DNA from: Poecilobothrus nobilitatus
Lineage: Eukaryota; Arthropoda; Insecta; Diptera; Dolichopodidae
Assembly (NCBI GenBank): GCA_947095535.1
Contig: OX352773.1
Coordinates: 268,762,515-268,826,514, forward strand
Length of the DNA: 64,000 nucleotides
Direction: 5' to 3'
Below the pieces are notes generated by a model. It was not told the DNA's origin. It did no database searches and saw nothing but the letters and a program-made list of their open reading frames with translations. A program made the translations under genes and the position numbers. Positions within the stretch are counted from its first letter, which is position 1. Each line of letters starts with the position of its first letter. Positions 1-11,900 of this stretch are shown here, piece after piece.

Positions 1-741
1 AAAATGTTTTTTATTTAATGTGAAGAATAATCGATACAATTAAGTTCTGAATAAAACGTCATTCAAATATCCTCCACGACTTCTTTTGCAGGAACGAATT
101 TGATGAACCTAATTTTTGAGCGCTTTTTCCATTAAATCAAGTCGTATGTCATGAATAGTACGTTCAATATTGACTTCTAAAGCTTGAAGAGAGTGTGGTT
201 TATTGCTAAAGACCAATGACTTCAAATAACCTCACAAGAAATAGTCTAATGGTGTTAAATCACAACTTCTTGGAGGTCATTCAATGTCACAATTTCTTGA
301 AATAATCGAATCTTCAAACTTTTCTCGCAATAATTCAGTTGTTGCACGTGCTGTGTGGCACGTAGCCCCGTCTTGTTGGAACCAGATGTTGTCAAGATGA
401 ACTTCTTCCAATTTCGGTCATAAAAAGTTGGTTATCGTCGATCTATACCGCTCTCCATTGACAGTAACGGTGTTACCAGCTTTATTTCGAAAGAAGTACG
501 GACCGATGATTCCACCAGACCAAAAACCACACTAAACTGTCACTTTAGGTGAATGTAATAGTTGTTCACGAATAATTTGTGGATTTGCTTCGCACCAGAA
601 TCGACGGTTTTGTTTATTTAGCGCACCACTCAGATGAAAGTGAGCCTCATCGGAGAAGATGATTTTCATAAAAAACTCGTTATCGTTTTCAAGTTGTTCC
701 AAGACAAAATCCGCAAATTCACGACGTTTACGGTGGTCCAT
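1..741 (-). mobile_element. Tc1/mariner transposase remnant, DD41D (rosa-like), 5'-truncated
   Basis: The minus strand reads in a single frame from 741 to a natural TAA at 40-42 and encodes the catalytic half of a mariner-superfamily transposase. The first Asp lies in FSDEAHF, the second in FQQDGATCHTA, and the third in TPLDYFL. I count 41 residues between the second and third Asp, the spacing of the DD41D (rosa) group. The N-terminal DNA-binding half is missing; family similarity stops near 741. The frame has no visible frameshift but carries five in-frame stops, at 532-534, 418-420, 277-279, 232-234 and 109-111. Each falls where relatives have Trp. The copy is dead. The outer end may extend past the window edge; no terminal inverted repeat was identified. 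Confidence 0.8.
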
Positions 742-1002
742 GATGAAATTGTAAACATTACTGAATACAAGAAAAAAAAATGACTGATCATGACATACTA
801 CAAATGGCCGAAATGTTACTTAGAAATCATATCATTCAAATTGCAAAACCCGTTATATACAAGGTATACAATATTAAAAAACCTTTAATACAAATTTTAA
901 GTTGTTTAAAATTTATTCCAAACGCAAAAAACCTTTAATGAGATATTCAAATAGAGTTGTCAAAAAATGTTTAAGTTGTATTTTATTTAAATAGTTTATA
1001 GT
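742..1002. other. AT-rich spacer
   Basis: AT-rich sequence between the mariner remnant and the next HINE fragment; nothing recognisable is seen. Confidence 0.4.
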
Positions 1003-1475
1003 TGAGGAAGAATGTACAGTTGACTGTCTCAATCCTAAGATATCCGTACAAACATAAGTTATGATATGTTATCATAAAACTTGATCATCTTTTACAAAAT
1101 TTCATATATCTAGCATTATTAAGTGCTAAGATATTATAGCTACCTGAACCTGTTACTTTAGAGTTTAGACTAATCTGATTTCACAGAAGTCGTTAGCATA
1201 AAATATAATTTCTTTTGACAAAATTTTAAATACCCAGCTTCAATATTCATTCAGTTATTTTCATATAAAAAAAGAAATTGTATGACAGATACTCAAATCT
1301 ACAGATCGAACTTGATCGATTTTTTTTAGTTATCGTGCGAACAAACAGATGTACAAGGCTGGATCGATTCAGAATTCAATTTTAGGTAAGATGTATATTT
1401 TGCAATATCTATAGCTCATATCTTTTAAGGTTTCACAAAGATAATGGAAAATTTATTATATAACTTAGTTTGACT
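1003..1475 (-). mobile_element. HINE (DINE-1-like) family A, degenerate copy
   Basis: Read on the minus strand, the piece begins near 1475 with a decayed form of the family A 5' block (fast-growing AT substitutions, GGATCG/GATTCAGAAT core, then TTATCG before the core). It ends near 1003 with a form of the family tail: GTTGACTGT followed by a CTTCCTC-like end. The CCGT microsatellite is reduced. It is recognisable only by comparison with the better copies at 3711 and 44424. Confidence 0.5.
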
Positions 1476-1916
1476 TTTCTTATTCAGAAAAAGTAATATT
1501 TGTAGTTTACATATAAATTACCATGCTATACATTAAATATAGTCTAAGTAATTTTTTTTTTTTTTAATACAATTTTTTTTTTTTAACAATTAGTTCAATT
1601 ATAAGCAAAAAAATTAGTTAAACTAACAAAAAAACGGTTCCACTGTGGTAAATGTTGTACCCGCGTAGAACCAAATATCTGTATCTGCAAGATACTTGGT
1701 GTTACCACCTTTCCAAAAATATATATCCTTAATGGCGTATTTTATCCTTTAAGAACGAAAAGGACATTTGAAAGCATCCTTGTTGTTTTAGTGTATTTAT
1801 ATAAAAACCGTTATATCTGATAATCTGTAAGATATATATATATTCGATTTTTTTTATCTTATAAGATCTGAAAAATATTTTAACAGTTATTTGGTGACGA
1901 TAGGTATTGCCGTTCT
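1476..1916. other. AT-rich spacer, no gene seen
   Basis: AT-rich sequence with homopolymer runs of T near 1552-1582. No reading frame or repeat is recognised, apart from one moderately GC-rich stretch near 1630-1720 that resembles a decayed repeat. Confidence 0.35.
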
Positions 1917-2239
1917 GGAGATATTGTAGTTCAAAGTTGAAAATTTTTTGAAAATTTTCTGGAAAAAGCTTACAACTCTGCTTTTGAATCCAACTCTCTC
2001 CTGCTTAAAAAAACAGAACAAAACAGAACCATTTTTGTTTTCATAAATGCTTATATCTTCTAAACTCTACGTTATAGACACAAAATACGTACGAATTATA
2101 GAAAAACAACAGACCTTTCCAACAGTATATAAATATTGGGGGGTTTTTTTGGTAAAATCATGAGATATTTGGTTTCTAAAGAAAAATAAAAAAGATTGTT
2201 TTTTTTTCAAAAATTTTCAACTTTGAACTACAATATCTC
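1917..2239. repeat. Foldback repeat with ~32-bp inverted arms
   Basis: The left arm, beginning GGAGATATTGTAGTTCAAAG at 1917, returns as its reverse complement in the right arm ending near 2239. About 32 bp match perfectly. The arms flank roughly 250 bp of non-coding sequence. This is the layout of a small foldback or MITE-like element; no target-site duplication was resolved. Confidence 0.6.
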
Positions 2240-3710
2240 CCGTATATTTTGGGTAAATTGGGTAGTTGGCTTGAATGAAATGGCAGTGGGTACTCTTTAC
2301 TGTAATTCGAAATCCATATTTTTCAACCATGACTTGTAGATCTATGTGTAACAACCAATCAGAGAGGCATCTAAGCACATTAGAGATTCATGTTAAAGTT
2401 TTTGCTTCAAATATACATTTCTAAATTTAATTCGGTTGTTGTTCTCCAAAATTTACCACCATAAGTCTATATAATTTTTAACATATCTGTATTCGTTGAA
2501 AGCTTTCAAATTGCCAAATAAATAAAACTAAGAATTACATATAAAAAATTGGATTTGCGTATAATTTAATAAGAATTTAAAATTTTTTCACTAGAATTTT
2601 TTAATTATTATTCAAAATTTTGACTTTTTTTTACAATTTAACAATAGGTAATAATTATATCTATAAACAATGTGTTTAAAAATAAAAAGCAAAAATATCA
2701 TCATCATCATTTTTATACATGATAACCATAATTATATTTCGTGACTGGTAGTCTACCACATAGTTCACTTTGTTTAATATCCTTAAATTACTTATTGTAC
2801 ATATTGTGTTACTGAACTAGATGTAAATAAAAATATAATTTCAACGACAACGACATCTAGAACAACATAATATAAAATGAATTAAATGCGATAAATATGG
2901 TGTTACTGATAAAAATAAAAATGGAATATACGTAAATACAAAATTATTTCTACATACGTTCAATACATTTATATTAGATATTATGGATGTAAATGATACT
3001 ATCCTTGTTCGACCAATTTAATTCTTACTCAATTTTTTATTGTTTTTCTTATTTCTTGTAAGTTTTAACGACTGAAATTTACAACTAACATATTCCAATT
3101 ATTTGACTTTCTTCTCTTGACTCTTGCTTACAAATTTCTCCATAATTTTTGTAGATGTGAAAATATAAAAAAAAAAAAATTAATAACATACTATCATAAA
3201 AGTAGAAGAAAAAAACTTTTTAGATAAAATTGAGGAACATTAAAATTTTATGTTTTTACTTCAAATTTCAATTTACAAAAACAAAAAATAGACTATAAAA
3301 AATTGAAGGAAAAAAAATTAATGATTTTGTAACAAATTACATAATTATAGGCGGATGACATTTTATTATATAATTTCTTTACAATTATCGTTATCATTTA
3401 CTCTTTGTAACGACATTTTTTATTAATTAAACCTAATTTTTTTTATATTTAATAAACATACAAATCAATATTAAAATATAAAACAAATTAAAAATTTAAA
3501 AACATTTTACAAATAATCCCAGATCGTTTCAAAAAAAATAATTTATGCTTAAGTTTTATATTTTCTTAAGCTACATTCGAATTATTATACACAAATACAT
3601 TTATAATTAGAAAATCTGCCTTAAGGCTATATAAAAAAAATCTAAATAAATAAATCTTCCAAGAACTTGTCAAGTAATATTTTTTCTTCTTCTTCTAAAA
3701 TTCGGTTTTT
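2240..3710. other. AT-rich non-coding sequence
   Basis: Very AT-rich sequence with short A and T tracts and a small ATC trinucleotide run near 2698-2710. No gene, RNA or clear mobile element was found. Confidence 0.4.
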
Positions 3711-6550
3711 ATACCCGTATGAACTATGTTCAAGGGTATAATAAATTTGCCATTACGTTTGTGACACCTTAAAGGAGTCGAGCTAGATATAGTGTCAAAG
3801 GTATGGATCGGCTCAGAATCGAATTCTGAGTCGATTAAGCCATGTACGTCCGTCCGTCCGTCCGTCCGTCCGTCCGTCCGCACGATAACTCAAAAAATAA
3901 AGGAGCTAGGGGGCTGAAATTTTTTTTACGTCACTTTTGCAAAATTGTTAGTTTTGCTATTTAAATCCAACATTTTCGGTCGGCGGGTTCGAGTAGCTGC
4001 CATACAACTTCTATCTTTATATAGAAATAACTCAGTATCTATTCAAGCTAGGTTTCTGAAATTTTGCAAATGATGATCAAGTTTTATGGCAACAACTTCT
4101 GTAAAATTTGGTTGTGCTGGTGCAGCGGGTTCGGGTAGCTCCCATACAACTTCTCCGTTTAAATGAGAATAACTCAGTGTTTATTGAAGCTAGGAATCTG
4201 AAATTTAGTAAAGAGGTGTCGAGTTACATGCCAACAACTTTGTAAAATTTGGTTGGTCTAGAGCAGCCGGTTCAGACTTCTTGCACCTCTTGGAACCTAA
4301 TGAAGCTAGGCGTCTGAAATTTTGCAAATGATGATCAAGTTTTATGGCAACAACTTTTGTAAAATTTGATTGTGGTGGTGCAACGGGTTCGGGTAGCTGC
4401 CATACAACTTATCCGGTTAAATGAGAATAACTCAGTGTTTATTGAAGCTAGGAATCTGAAATTTAGTAAAGAAGTGTCGAGTTATATGCCAACAACTTTT
4501 GTAAAATTTGTTTGGTCTAAAGCAGCCGGTTCAGACTTCTTGCACCTCTTGGAACCTAATGAAGCTAGGCGTCTGAAATTTTGCAAATGATGATCAAGTT
4601 TTATGGCAACAACTTCTACAAAATTTGGTTGTGCTGGTGTGACGGGTTCGGGTAGCTGCCATACAAAATCTCTTTTTAAATGAAAAGAACTCAGTGTCCG
4701 TCCGCACGATAACTCAAAAAATAGAGGAGCTAGGAGGCTGAAAATTTTTTTACGTCACTTTTGTAAAATTGTTAGTTTTGCTATTTAACTCCAGCATTTT
4801 CTGTCCCCGGGTTCGGGTAGCTGCCATACAACTTCTTTCTTTAAATAGAAATAACCCAGTGTCTGTTCAATCTAGGTATCTGAAATTTTGCAAATGATGA
4901 TCAAGTTTTATGGCAACAACTTCTACAAAATTTGGTTGTGCTGGTGCGACGGGTTCGGGTAGCTGCCATACAAAATCTCTTTTTAAATGAAAAGAACTCA
5001 GTGTCCGTCCGCACGATAACTCAAAAAATAAAGGAGCTAGGAGGCTGAAATTTTTTTTACGTCACTCTTGCAAAATTGTTAGTTTTGCTATTTAACTCCA
5101 GCATTTTCGGCCGCCGGGTTCGAGTAGCTGCCATACAACTTCTTTCTTTAAATAGAAATAACCCAGTGTCTGTTCAATCTAGGTATCTGAAATTTTGCAA
5201 ATGATGATCAAGTTTTATGGCAACAACTTCTACAAAATTTGGTTGTGCTGGTGTGACGGGTTCGGGTAGCTGCCATACAAAATCTCTTTTTAAATGAAAA
5301 GAACTCAGTGTCCGTCCGCACGATAACTCAAAAAATAGAGGAGCTAGGAGGCTGAAAATTTTTTTACGTCACTTTTGTAAAATTGTTAGTTTTGCTATTT
5401 AACTCCAGCATTTTCTGTCCCCGGGTTCGGGTAGCTGCCATACAACTTCTTTCTTTAAATAGAAATAACCCAGTGTCTGTTCAATCTAGGTATCTGAAAT
5501 TTTGCAAATGATGATCAAGTTTTATGGCAACAACTTCTACAAAATTTGGTTGTGCTGGTGCGACGGGTTCGGGTAGCTGCCATACAAAATCTCTTTTTAA
5601 ATGAAAAGAACTCAGTGTCCGTCCGCACGATAACTCAAAAAATAAAGGAGCTAGGAGGCTGAAATTTTTTTTACGTCACTCTTGCAAAGTTGTTAGTTTT
5701 GCTATTTAACTCCAGCATTTTCGGCCGCCGGGTTCGAGTAGCTGCCATACAACTTCTTTCTTTAAATAGAAATAACCCAGTGTCTGTTCAATCTAGGTAT
5801 CTGAAATTTTGCAAATGATGATCAAGTTTTATGGCAACAACTTCTACAAAATTTGGTTGTGCTGGTGCGACGGGTTCGGGTAGCTGCCATACAAAATCTC
5901 TTTTTAAATGAAAAGAACTCAGTGTCCGTCCGCACGATAACTCAAAAAATAAAGGAGCTAGGAGGCTGAAATTTTTTTTACGTCACTCTTGCAAAATTGT
6001 TAGTTTTGCTATTTAACTCCAGCATTTTCGGCCGCCGGGTTCAAGTAGCTGCCATACAACTTCTTTCTTTAAATAGAAATAACCCAGTGTCTGTTCAATC
6101 TAGGTATCTGAAATTTTGCGAATGATGATGAAGTTTTATGGCAACAACTTCTGCAAAATTTGGTTGTGGTGATATGACAGGTTCGGATAGTTGCCATACA
6201 ACTTCTCTTTTTAAATGAAAATAACTCAGTGTCTATTGAAGCTAGCTATCTGAAATTTAGTGAAAAAGTGTCGAGTTGCATGCCAAAAACTTTTGTAAAA
6301 TTTGAATGGTCTAAAGCAGCCGGTTCAGGCTTTTTGCATTTCTTGGAACTTAATGAAGCTAGGCGCAATAGATTCGGGCAGCTATCATACAACTCCACAA
6401 TTTACATAAATATATCTCTGTAGTTCGGTACTAAAACTCTGAATGTTTTTAAAAGATGATCAAGTTTTATAGAAACAGGATATATTACGTTCATACGGGT
6501 ATCCCAGAGTTGACACAGTCTACTCTACTGCACTCTTCCTCGTTTTTTTT
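3711..6550 (+). mobile_element. HINE (DINE-1-like) family A element with 307-bp tandem core
   Basis: The element starts ATACCCGTATGAAC at 3711, followed by GGGTAT, giving the paired 5' sub-terminal motif of DINE-1/HINE elements. A CCGT microsatellite lies at about 3848-3879, then GATAACTCAAAAAAT. The same 14 bases return inverted at 6489-6502. A 3' tail follows with a short stem (AGAGT/ACTCT) and a CCTCGTTTTTT end. Between these lie tandem repeats: a 259-bp unit repeated about twice (4301-4600) and a 307-bp unit with starts at 4692, 4999, 5306, 5613 and 5920. No replicase or transposase is present, so it is non-autonomous. Assignment to the Helentron-derived group is by architecture only. Confidence 0.65.
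4692..6190 (+). repeat. 307-bp tandem repeat array, five units
   Basis: The motif CAGTGTCCGTCCGCACGATA recurs at an exact 307-bp spacing (4692, 4999, 5306, 5613, 5920). The first four units are nearly identical, and alternate units share variants (GTCCCCGGGTTCGGG against GGCCGCCGGGTTCGA). The fifth diverges after about 6120. Each unit contains two related half-units carrying GGGTTCGRGTAGCTGCCATAC. The array is the core of the surrounding family A element. Confidence 0.9.
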
Positions 6551-7149
6551 AATATTTTTTTATATCTTATGTTTAACTATCGGGTTAGATATTACCTTAT
6601 TGTAAAAACTTAATGGGATTTTTGAAAAAGTAATTAACTTCAATAATTATTGCTAATTAAAAATAAACAAGAGCAGTCAATCATTTTGAACATAAGAAAA
6701 TGCTATATATAAAGAGAATTGTAAAAGAAAAAAAATTCTGTTAGAAAAATGTATGGTTAACTTTGAGTAAAAAAAAAATATTTATCTTGCGAAAGGAAAG
6801 TTTGAAAACTATAAGATACATTTTAAATTATTTGTATAGGATATTGCAATATTACAAAACCATCCGTTGCTAAGGTCGACTCTAGTTACTAATATTTTTA
6901 ATTAAAGAAAGTTTTTAAAGAAAATTTAAAAATTATAAAATACTAAATTTAAAATAAGAAACCACTGCAATGGAAAATGAAGGATTTTATTTTAAATTGC
7001 ATACGTATAGGCGAAAGTTTGTTTAATCTTTTACAAATTATCTTTTACAAATTTTCTTTTCTAAATAAATTTCTATTATTCACATTTTGTTGTATATTTC
7101 GAAATGATTATTGATATTTAATAACACAAATTTATTAATGTAACAACCC
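6551..7149. other. AT-rich spacer
   Basis: AT-rich sequence between the family A element and a LINE fragment; no gene or repeat is recognised. Confidence 0.4.
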
Positions 7150-8200
7150 TTGTTGAAATATCATCACTTGTCCTCAATAATATGGAGAAGGATTTCAAAC
7201 AGATATTGTTGATACTGATTTTAGTTAAGAATTTGATATAAGATCTCATAGTACCCATATTACTACAACTTAAAAAATATGGCTTTTCAGAATTTTTCCT
7301 TAAGTGGATATATTCTTATTTGTGTGATCGCTCTTATATCGTCATATTTAAAAATGTGATTTCACAACCTTGTGTGATAAATTCCGGTGTTTCACAGGTT
7401 ACCTTGTTACTTGGTCCGTTACTTTTTATTTTATCTGTAAATAATGTTAGTTCTATAATTTTTATTTGTGAGCTTCAAGTTTACGCTGATAATATGAAAA
7501 TCTTTAAAAAGATTACATCTAACAATGACGCCATCCTTCTGCAGAATGATCTTTAAAACTTAGATCTAGAGACTAGATCTTAAGACTTAGACTAGATCTT
7601 AAGACTTAGGTGTGTATTTTGATTTCCAACTTAGCTTTAAAACTCTTTATAATAATATTGTAAATAAAGCTAATTCACTGTTGGAGTTTCTTAAACGTTC
7701 TTCAAAGAAATTTTCAGATCCCTATGTTCTGAAATGTACACTTGTCTCGAAAGACCGATCTTGGAATATGCTAATCAAGTTTGGTCTCCATTTTATATGG
7801 TATACATTGATGGGATTGAGGCAGTAGAGAAAAACCTTCTTAGATTTGCCTTACGCCACTTGCCATGGTCGAATCTTATTATTTTACCACCATATGAACT
7901 AAGACTCAAGTTAATTGATTTGTGTACAACTTAATAGATGTGAGGTATCTGACGTTATCTTCATTACAGAAATTGTCAAGGGGAATGTTAAATTTACATT
8001 TATTTCTAGTAAAATTATTATTAGAAATATTCAACGCCTTCACTCTTGCAATTTATTTAAAACCAATAATCATAGGACTAATTATGGCAAATTTGAACAT
8101 ATTAATAGAGTGCTTATTATTGTTAAAAATAAAACTTTTTATAAAACTTTGTGTAAACTGTTTGTGTTAAGCAGTATAATAAATAAATAAATATTTATTA
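7150..8200 (+). mobile_element. Non-LTR retrotransposon (Jockey-like) 3' fragment, dead
   Basis: Scattered frames on the plus strand encode the palm and C-terminal part of a LINE reverse transcriptase. They include a decayed DTDFSKAFD-like block (about 7190-7230), SGVSQVTLLLGPLLFIL (the usual SGVPQGS..GPLLF motif) and VYADNMKIF. In the last, the catalytic YADD has become YADN. Then come RPILEYANQVWSP, ALRHLPW and PPYELRLKLI at 7734-7934, and VSDVIFITEIVKGN and NYGKFEHINR at 7915-8190. Frames shift several times. The copy ends in a short AATAAATAAATAAAT tail near 8180-8205, typical of this clade. The endonuclease and the start of the reverse transcriptase are absent. Confidence 0.8.
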
Positions 8201-8791
8201 ATATGTAATAAATTATTCCATTATAAACATATCAGCATAACGTCAAGTGTGGTATACCAAAATTCGTAAGTATTTATTTGAACGGTTGTATTGTAATTGA
8301 TTTTAAAGATCATTTAATACAAAATAAAAAGGAAATGTTTTCGGAAGGCAATTAATTGACATAAATCAAATTAAAATTTAAACTAAGAAGATTCAAAGAA
8401 TTTTAAATGAAATATTTGAAAATTAAAAAAGTTTAACAATTTGTCTTTTTGAATTTTTTTTCTTTTTTAATTTTGTTCTTCTTTTTCTTTTTATTTTCAT
8501 TTTGTTTCTCTGTTCCGCAATAATAGCATCACTATATAATATTTCATAAAAAAAAAACTTGTAGGTGTTTTCTTTTTTGATTCCAAATGTTTATCACAAT
8601 TTTATTATTATATTTAGTTTTTAAAAAAATGTACGCCAAAGAAGAAAATAAAATATAAAATTGTTATCTTATTTATTAAATTTTTTATATTACATTGTAT
8701 TAGTTATGCTTTTGCATGCTTTTGCATGTAATTTTAAATTAGATAATATTCACTTTTTATATTTTTTTTTTTCCTTTTTATTCATTTTTAG
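8201..8791. other. AT-rich sequence upstream of the Dh44 exon
   Basis: AT-rich sequence that ends in a strong polypyrimidine tract and TTTTTAG at about 8760-8791, the splice acceptor of the first visible Dh44 exon. It therefore belongs to an upstream intron. No upstream coding exon with a signal peptide could be identified to its left. Confidence 0.5.
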
Positions 8792-8917
8792 GATTACATT
8801 GGGGATAGATATAAACGAGGGAGAGCATCATTATCAATTGTAAATCCAATAGATGTGCTTAGACAGAGACTTCTATTAGAAATAGCCCGAAGACAAATGA
8901 AACAAAATACAAAACAG
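8792..8917 (+). CDS. Dh44: Dh44 exon: dibasic site and first 33 residues of the hormone
   Basis: Forty-two codons. Nine lie before the hormone and end in the KR cleavage site (DYIGDRYKR). Residues 1-33 of the mature peptide follow, ending NTKQ at the donor CAG/GTAAAT. The codon immediately before 8792 in this frame is TAG, which forces the exon to begin here and confirms the TTTTTAG acceptor. Confidence 0.93.
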
Positions 8918-11900
8918 GTAAATTTTAAAAATTAAATAAGTATAATAATTCAAAAAGATTAGAATAAAATATGTATATATTATATACATCCTTAATTTTC
9001 TTAATTTGATTCACGATTAAAAATGAAAATGACCTCAAATACTATAGATAGAATAGATAAAAAACGGATATCCTATTATTGATTATCTATTTTTCCACAT
9101 TACTTTTCTATATATGCTGTATTTTTATATTTTTATTAATCATCACAATATTTTTGAATACTTTTAATATCGCCTTCAAAATAATAAATTTAGAATTCAT
9201 TTCTGAAATTATCAAAAATAGTTTGAATTTAAATAAAAAAAAATTTTCTAAAATTTAAATTTTTCTTCTCAATCTCATTTACATTTCACAATATTTAAAT
9301 ATTATCATACCAGACAATTCGATGGCAGTGTTTTAAAATAATGTTATAACATCAAAATAAATTACTATGCGTGTGGAAATTCCCTAAGGCTGTCATGATA
9401 TTCAATATTTTTTTTAAAACATTGTTATTTTTTATGTTATTTTTTTCTTTTTCTTTGCTTTTTGTGATAAAATGTAAATAAAGCGCACTTTACCTTGAAA
9501 CCTAAATAAACCTAAAGTATAAAGAACAAAAGAATATAGTGACAAAATGTACCTTTATAAAGTTTTTGATAAGCAGAAATAAAAATTGAATCATCACTTT
9601 ATAATATCTAATTTATTGCTTCAAAAATTGTTTGAGGTGATATTTGAGACTCGTTTGTTGTTTTTTAAACATGAGATTTTTGTAACAATGTTATCATAAT
9701 TTATAAATATACAAAGGAAAAAACGAAGGGTTTTCAAAAAAAGCAAATTTTCAAAATAAAAAATATTCCATAATAAGCCTGGAGAGTACAGGATAGATAT
9801 GTTGAAAAATAAATTTATAATAATATAAATTACGTATTTTATTAATACAAATTATGAATAATAATGAAAACAATAGACAAAATTGATAAAAATCAAATCA
9901 TTTTTAATTATTAAGAAAAATTATTAACACAAATAAAAATATAATGTTAGTGCTTTAATTTTTGTATATTACTTCAAAAAACTTTGGCCAGGTGCCCAAG
10001 TTACACGTGTTTAAAAATAAAACCAGCTATTTATAAAATTTATAAAACCAGCTATTGTTTGGCGTTTCCAGATTGTAAATATGCCTTATAGAACCTGGGT
10101 TATAATAATTTAAAGATAGCGCTTTTTAGATAGGGACTGTAGCTCTGTAACGGGTGGGGCTACAGAAGTTTTACAAAAAGTTGTATCCGTATAGTTAAAA
10201 CTTTATTGCTTTATTTCAAACGGTGTAGAAGTTTTTAAAACACCCAAACAAACGGATGGACAGAGGGACAGAGTGAAACTAATAAGCACATTTCAAAATT
10301 TTTCTTAAAAAATATGGTAAAAATAAAAAAAATTTAAAAGAAAAACTAACAAAAATATTTCATATAATCCGCCTTGACAAATAAATGGCTTTGGAATGAT
10401 CAGAGCTGAAAAATCAAATTTATTATAATTTTATTCTAAATTTAAATGATTTTCGAAAATTTCCGTCATAACCGTTTGGACAAAAAAATTGAAATAGAGA
10501 AGTAACAAAAATGTCCATAAATTTTAAAAACTTTCGAAACAAAAATTTCGGACATAACCGTTGATCAAAAAAATATATGTTAATTAACAATAAAATGTTA
10601 TTCTCATATATATATTTTATTATTTATTCGAATTAATTTGTGAGTGCAGAGTTTTTTAGAACTAAATATTTAATGTTTATTTTATTGATTTTATTTATTG
10701 ATTTAATAATTTTAAGGTTTTTGTGTCTCGAACAACTTAATATATAAATAATAAAATAATATTTTTGATAATCTTTACAATGTTTTAGGAAACACTTTTT
10801 CATTTTTATACCCGTACGATAAGTATCGGGTATAATAAAATTAGTCCTTCATTTGTAACACCTCGAAATAAGCGAGCTAGATATACCTTCAAAGGTATGG
10901 ATCGGATCAGAGGAAAATTCTAAGTCGATTGAGCCATGTTCGTCCGTCCGTCAGCACGCTTACTCAAAAACTAAGAAAGCTAGAATCTTGAAATTTACAC
11001 AAAATATTCTGGGAGTAATTTGTAGGTTCCCTATTTTTTTTGGTTGAGTTCCGACCAAAACTTCGGGTAGCTCTCGAACACCAAACTTTTAGATCCCCAC
11101 ATTTTTTTTGAAATAGAGCTATGAAATTTTAACTGCTGATAAATCTTAAAAATATTAATTTTATTTTTAATAACTTTTTTTTGTAGCCCCACCCGTTACG
11201 GAGCTACAGCTCCCCAAAAGTTCAAAAAAGCTCTATATTTAAATTGTTATAGCACAAGTTGTATAAGGTCTATTTTTATTTATATGATATTGATACACAT
11301 ACATACTTATATAATATCATGTTTATTTACATATCGTATATGTCACTAGTGAATGAATGATAAGAGTATATATGTATATTATATAGCGCCGTATTTACAT
11401 ACATATATGTATTTTATTGTACTTATAAGAAATTATTCTGTCAATGGAATATTTAAATATAATATAATATAATATTTAAAATTATATTTACTATTTCGTA
11501 CTAAGTAAATTTAATATACATTTACCGCTTAGTATTAAATGGTACTATAGAATATTTGAAATAGTTTTGGATTGATTATCGTTATGTGGAAGGTTAGAAT
11601 CTGCTTTTGAAGAATGTATAAACATATAATTTGAATATATGTACAACCCATAGTTCTAGAAATTATAAAATTCTCCGAAATTATTTTAAAATACTAAAAT
11701 ATTAAAAAAATAATATCGTAAGAGTGACAGGCTGTGAACATACTAACGGTTCGTACGGGTATCTAAGAGTTGACAAAGGCAACTGTATTCTTTCACGTTT
11801 AATATAAATGTCCTTTAAATTGTATGTTCTGTATTTTTTCCTATACACATAAGGAATTCTTAATGTTTAAATATATTTTTGTATGTGTGTATAATATAAA

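Noticed and set aside
4692..6190. CRISPR array
   Set aside because: Regular spacing, but the whole 307-bp unit is repeated, with no unique spacers, in an animal genome.
4366..6423. Two 64-74-codon frames
   Set aside because: Parts of the family A core repeat; non-coding.
8661..8843. 60-codon frame with a hydrophobic start, possible Dh44 signal peptide
   Set aside because: It is in a different frame from the hormone, and it runs through the polypyrimidine tract and the splice acceptor.
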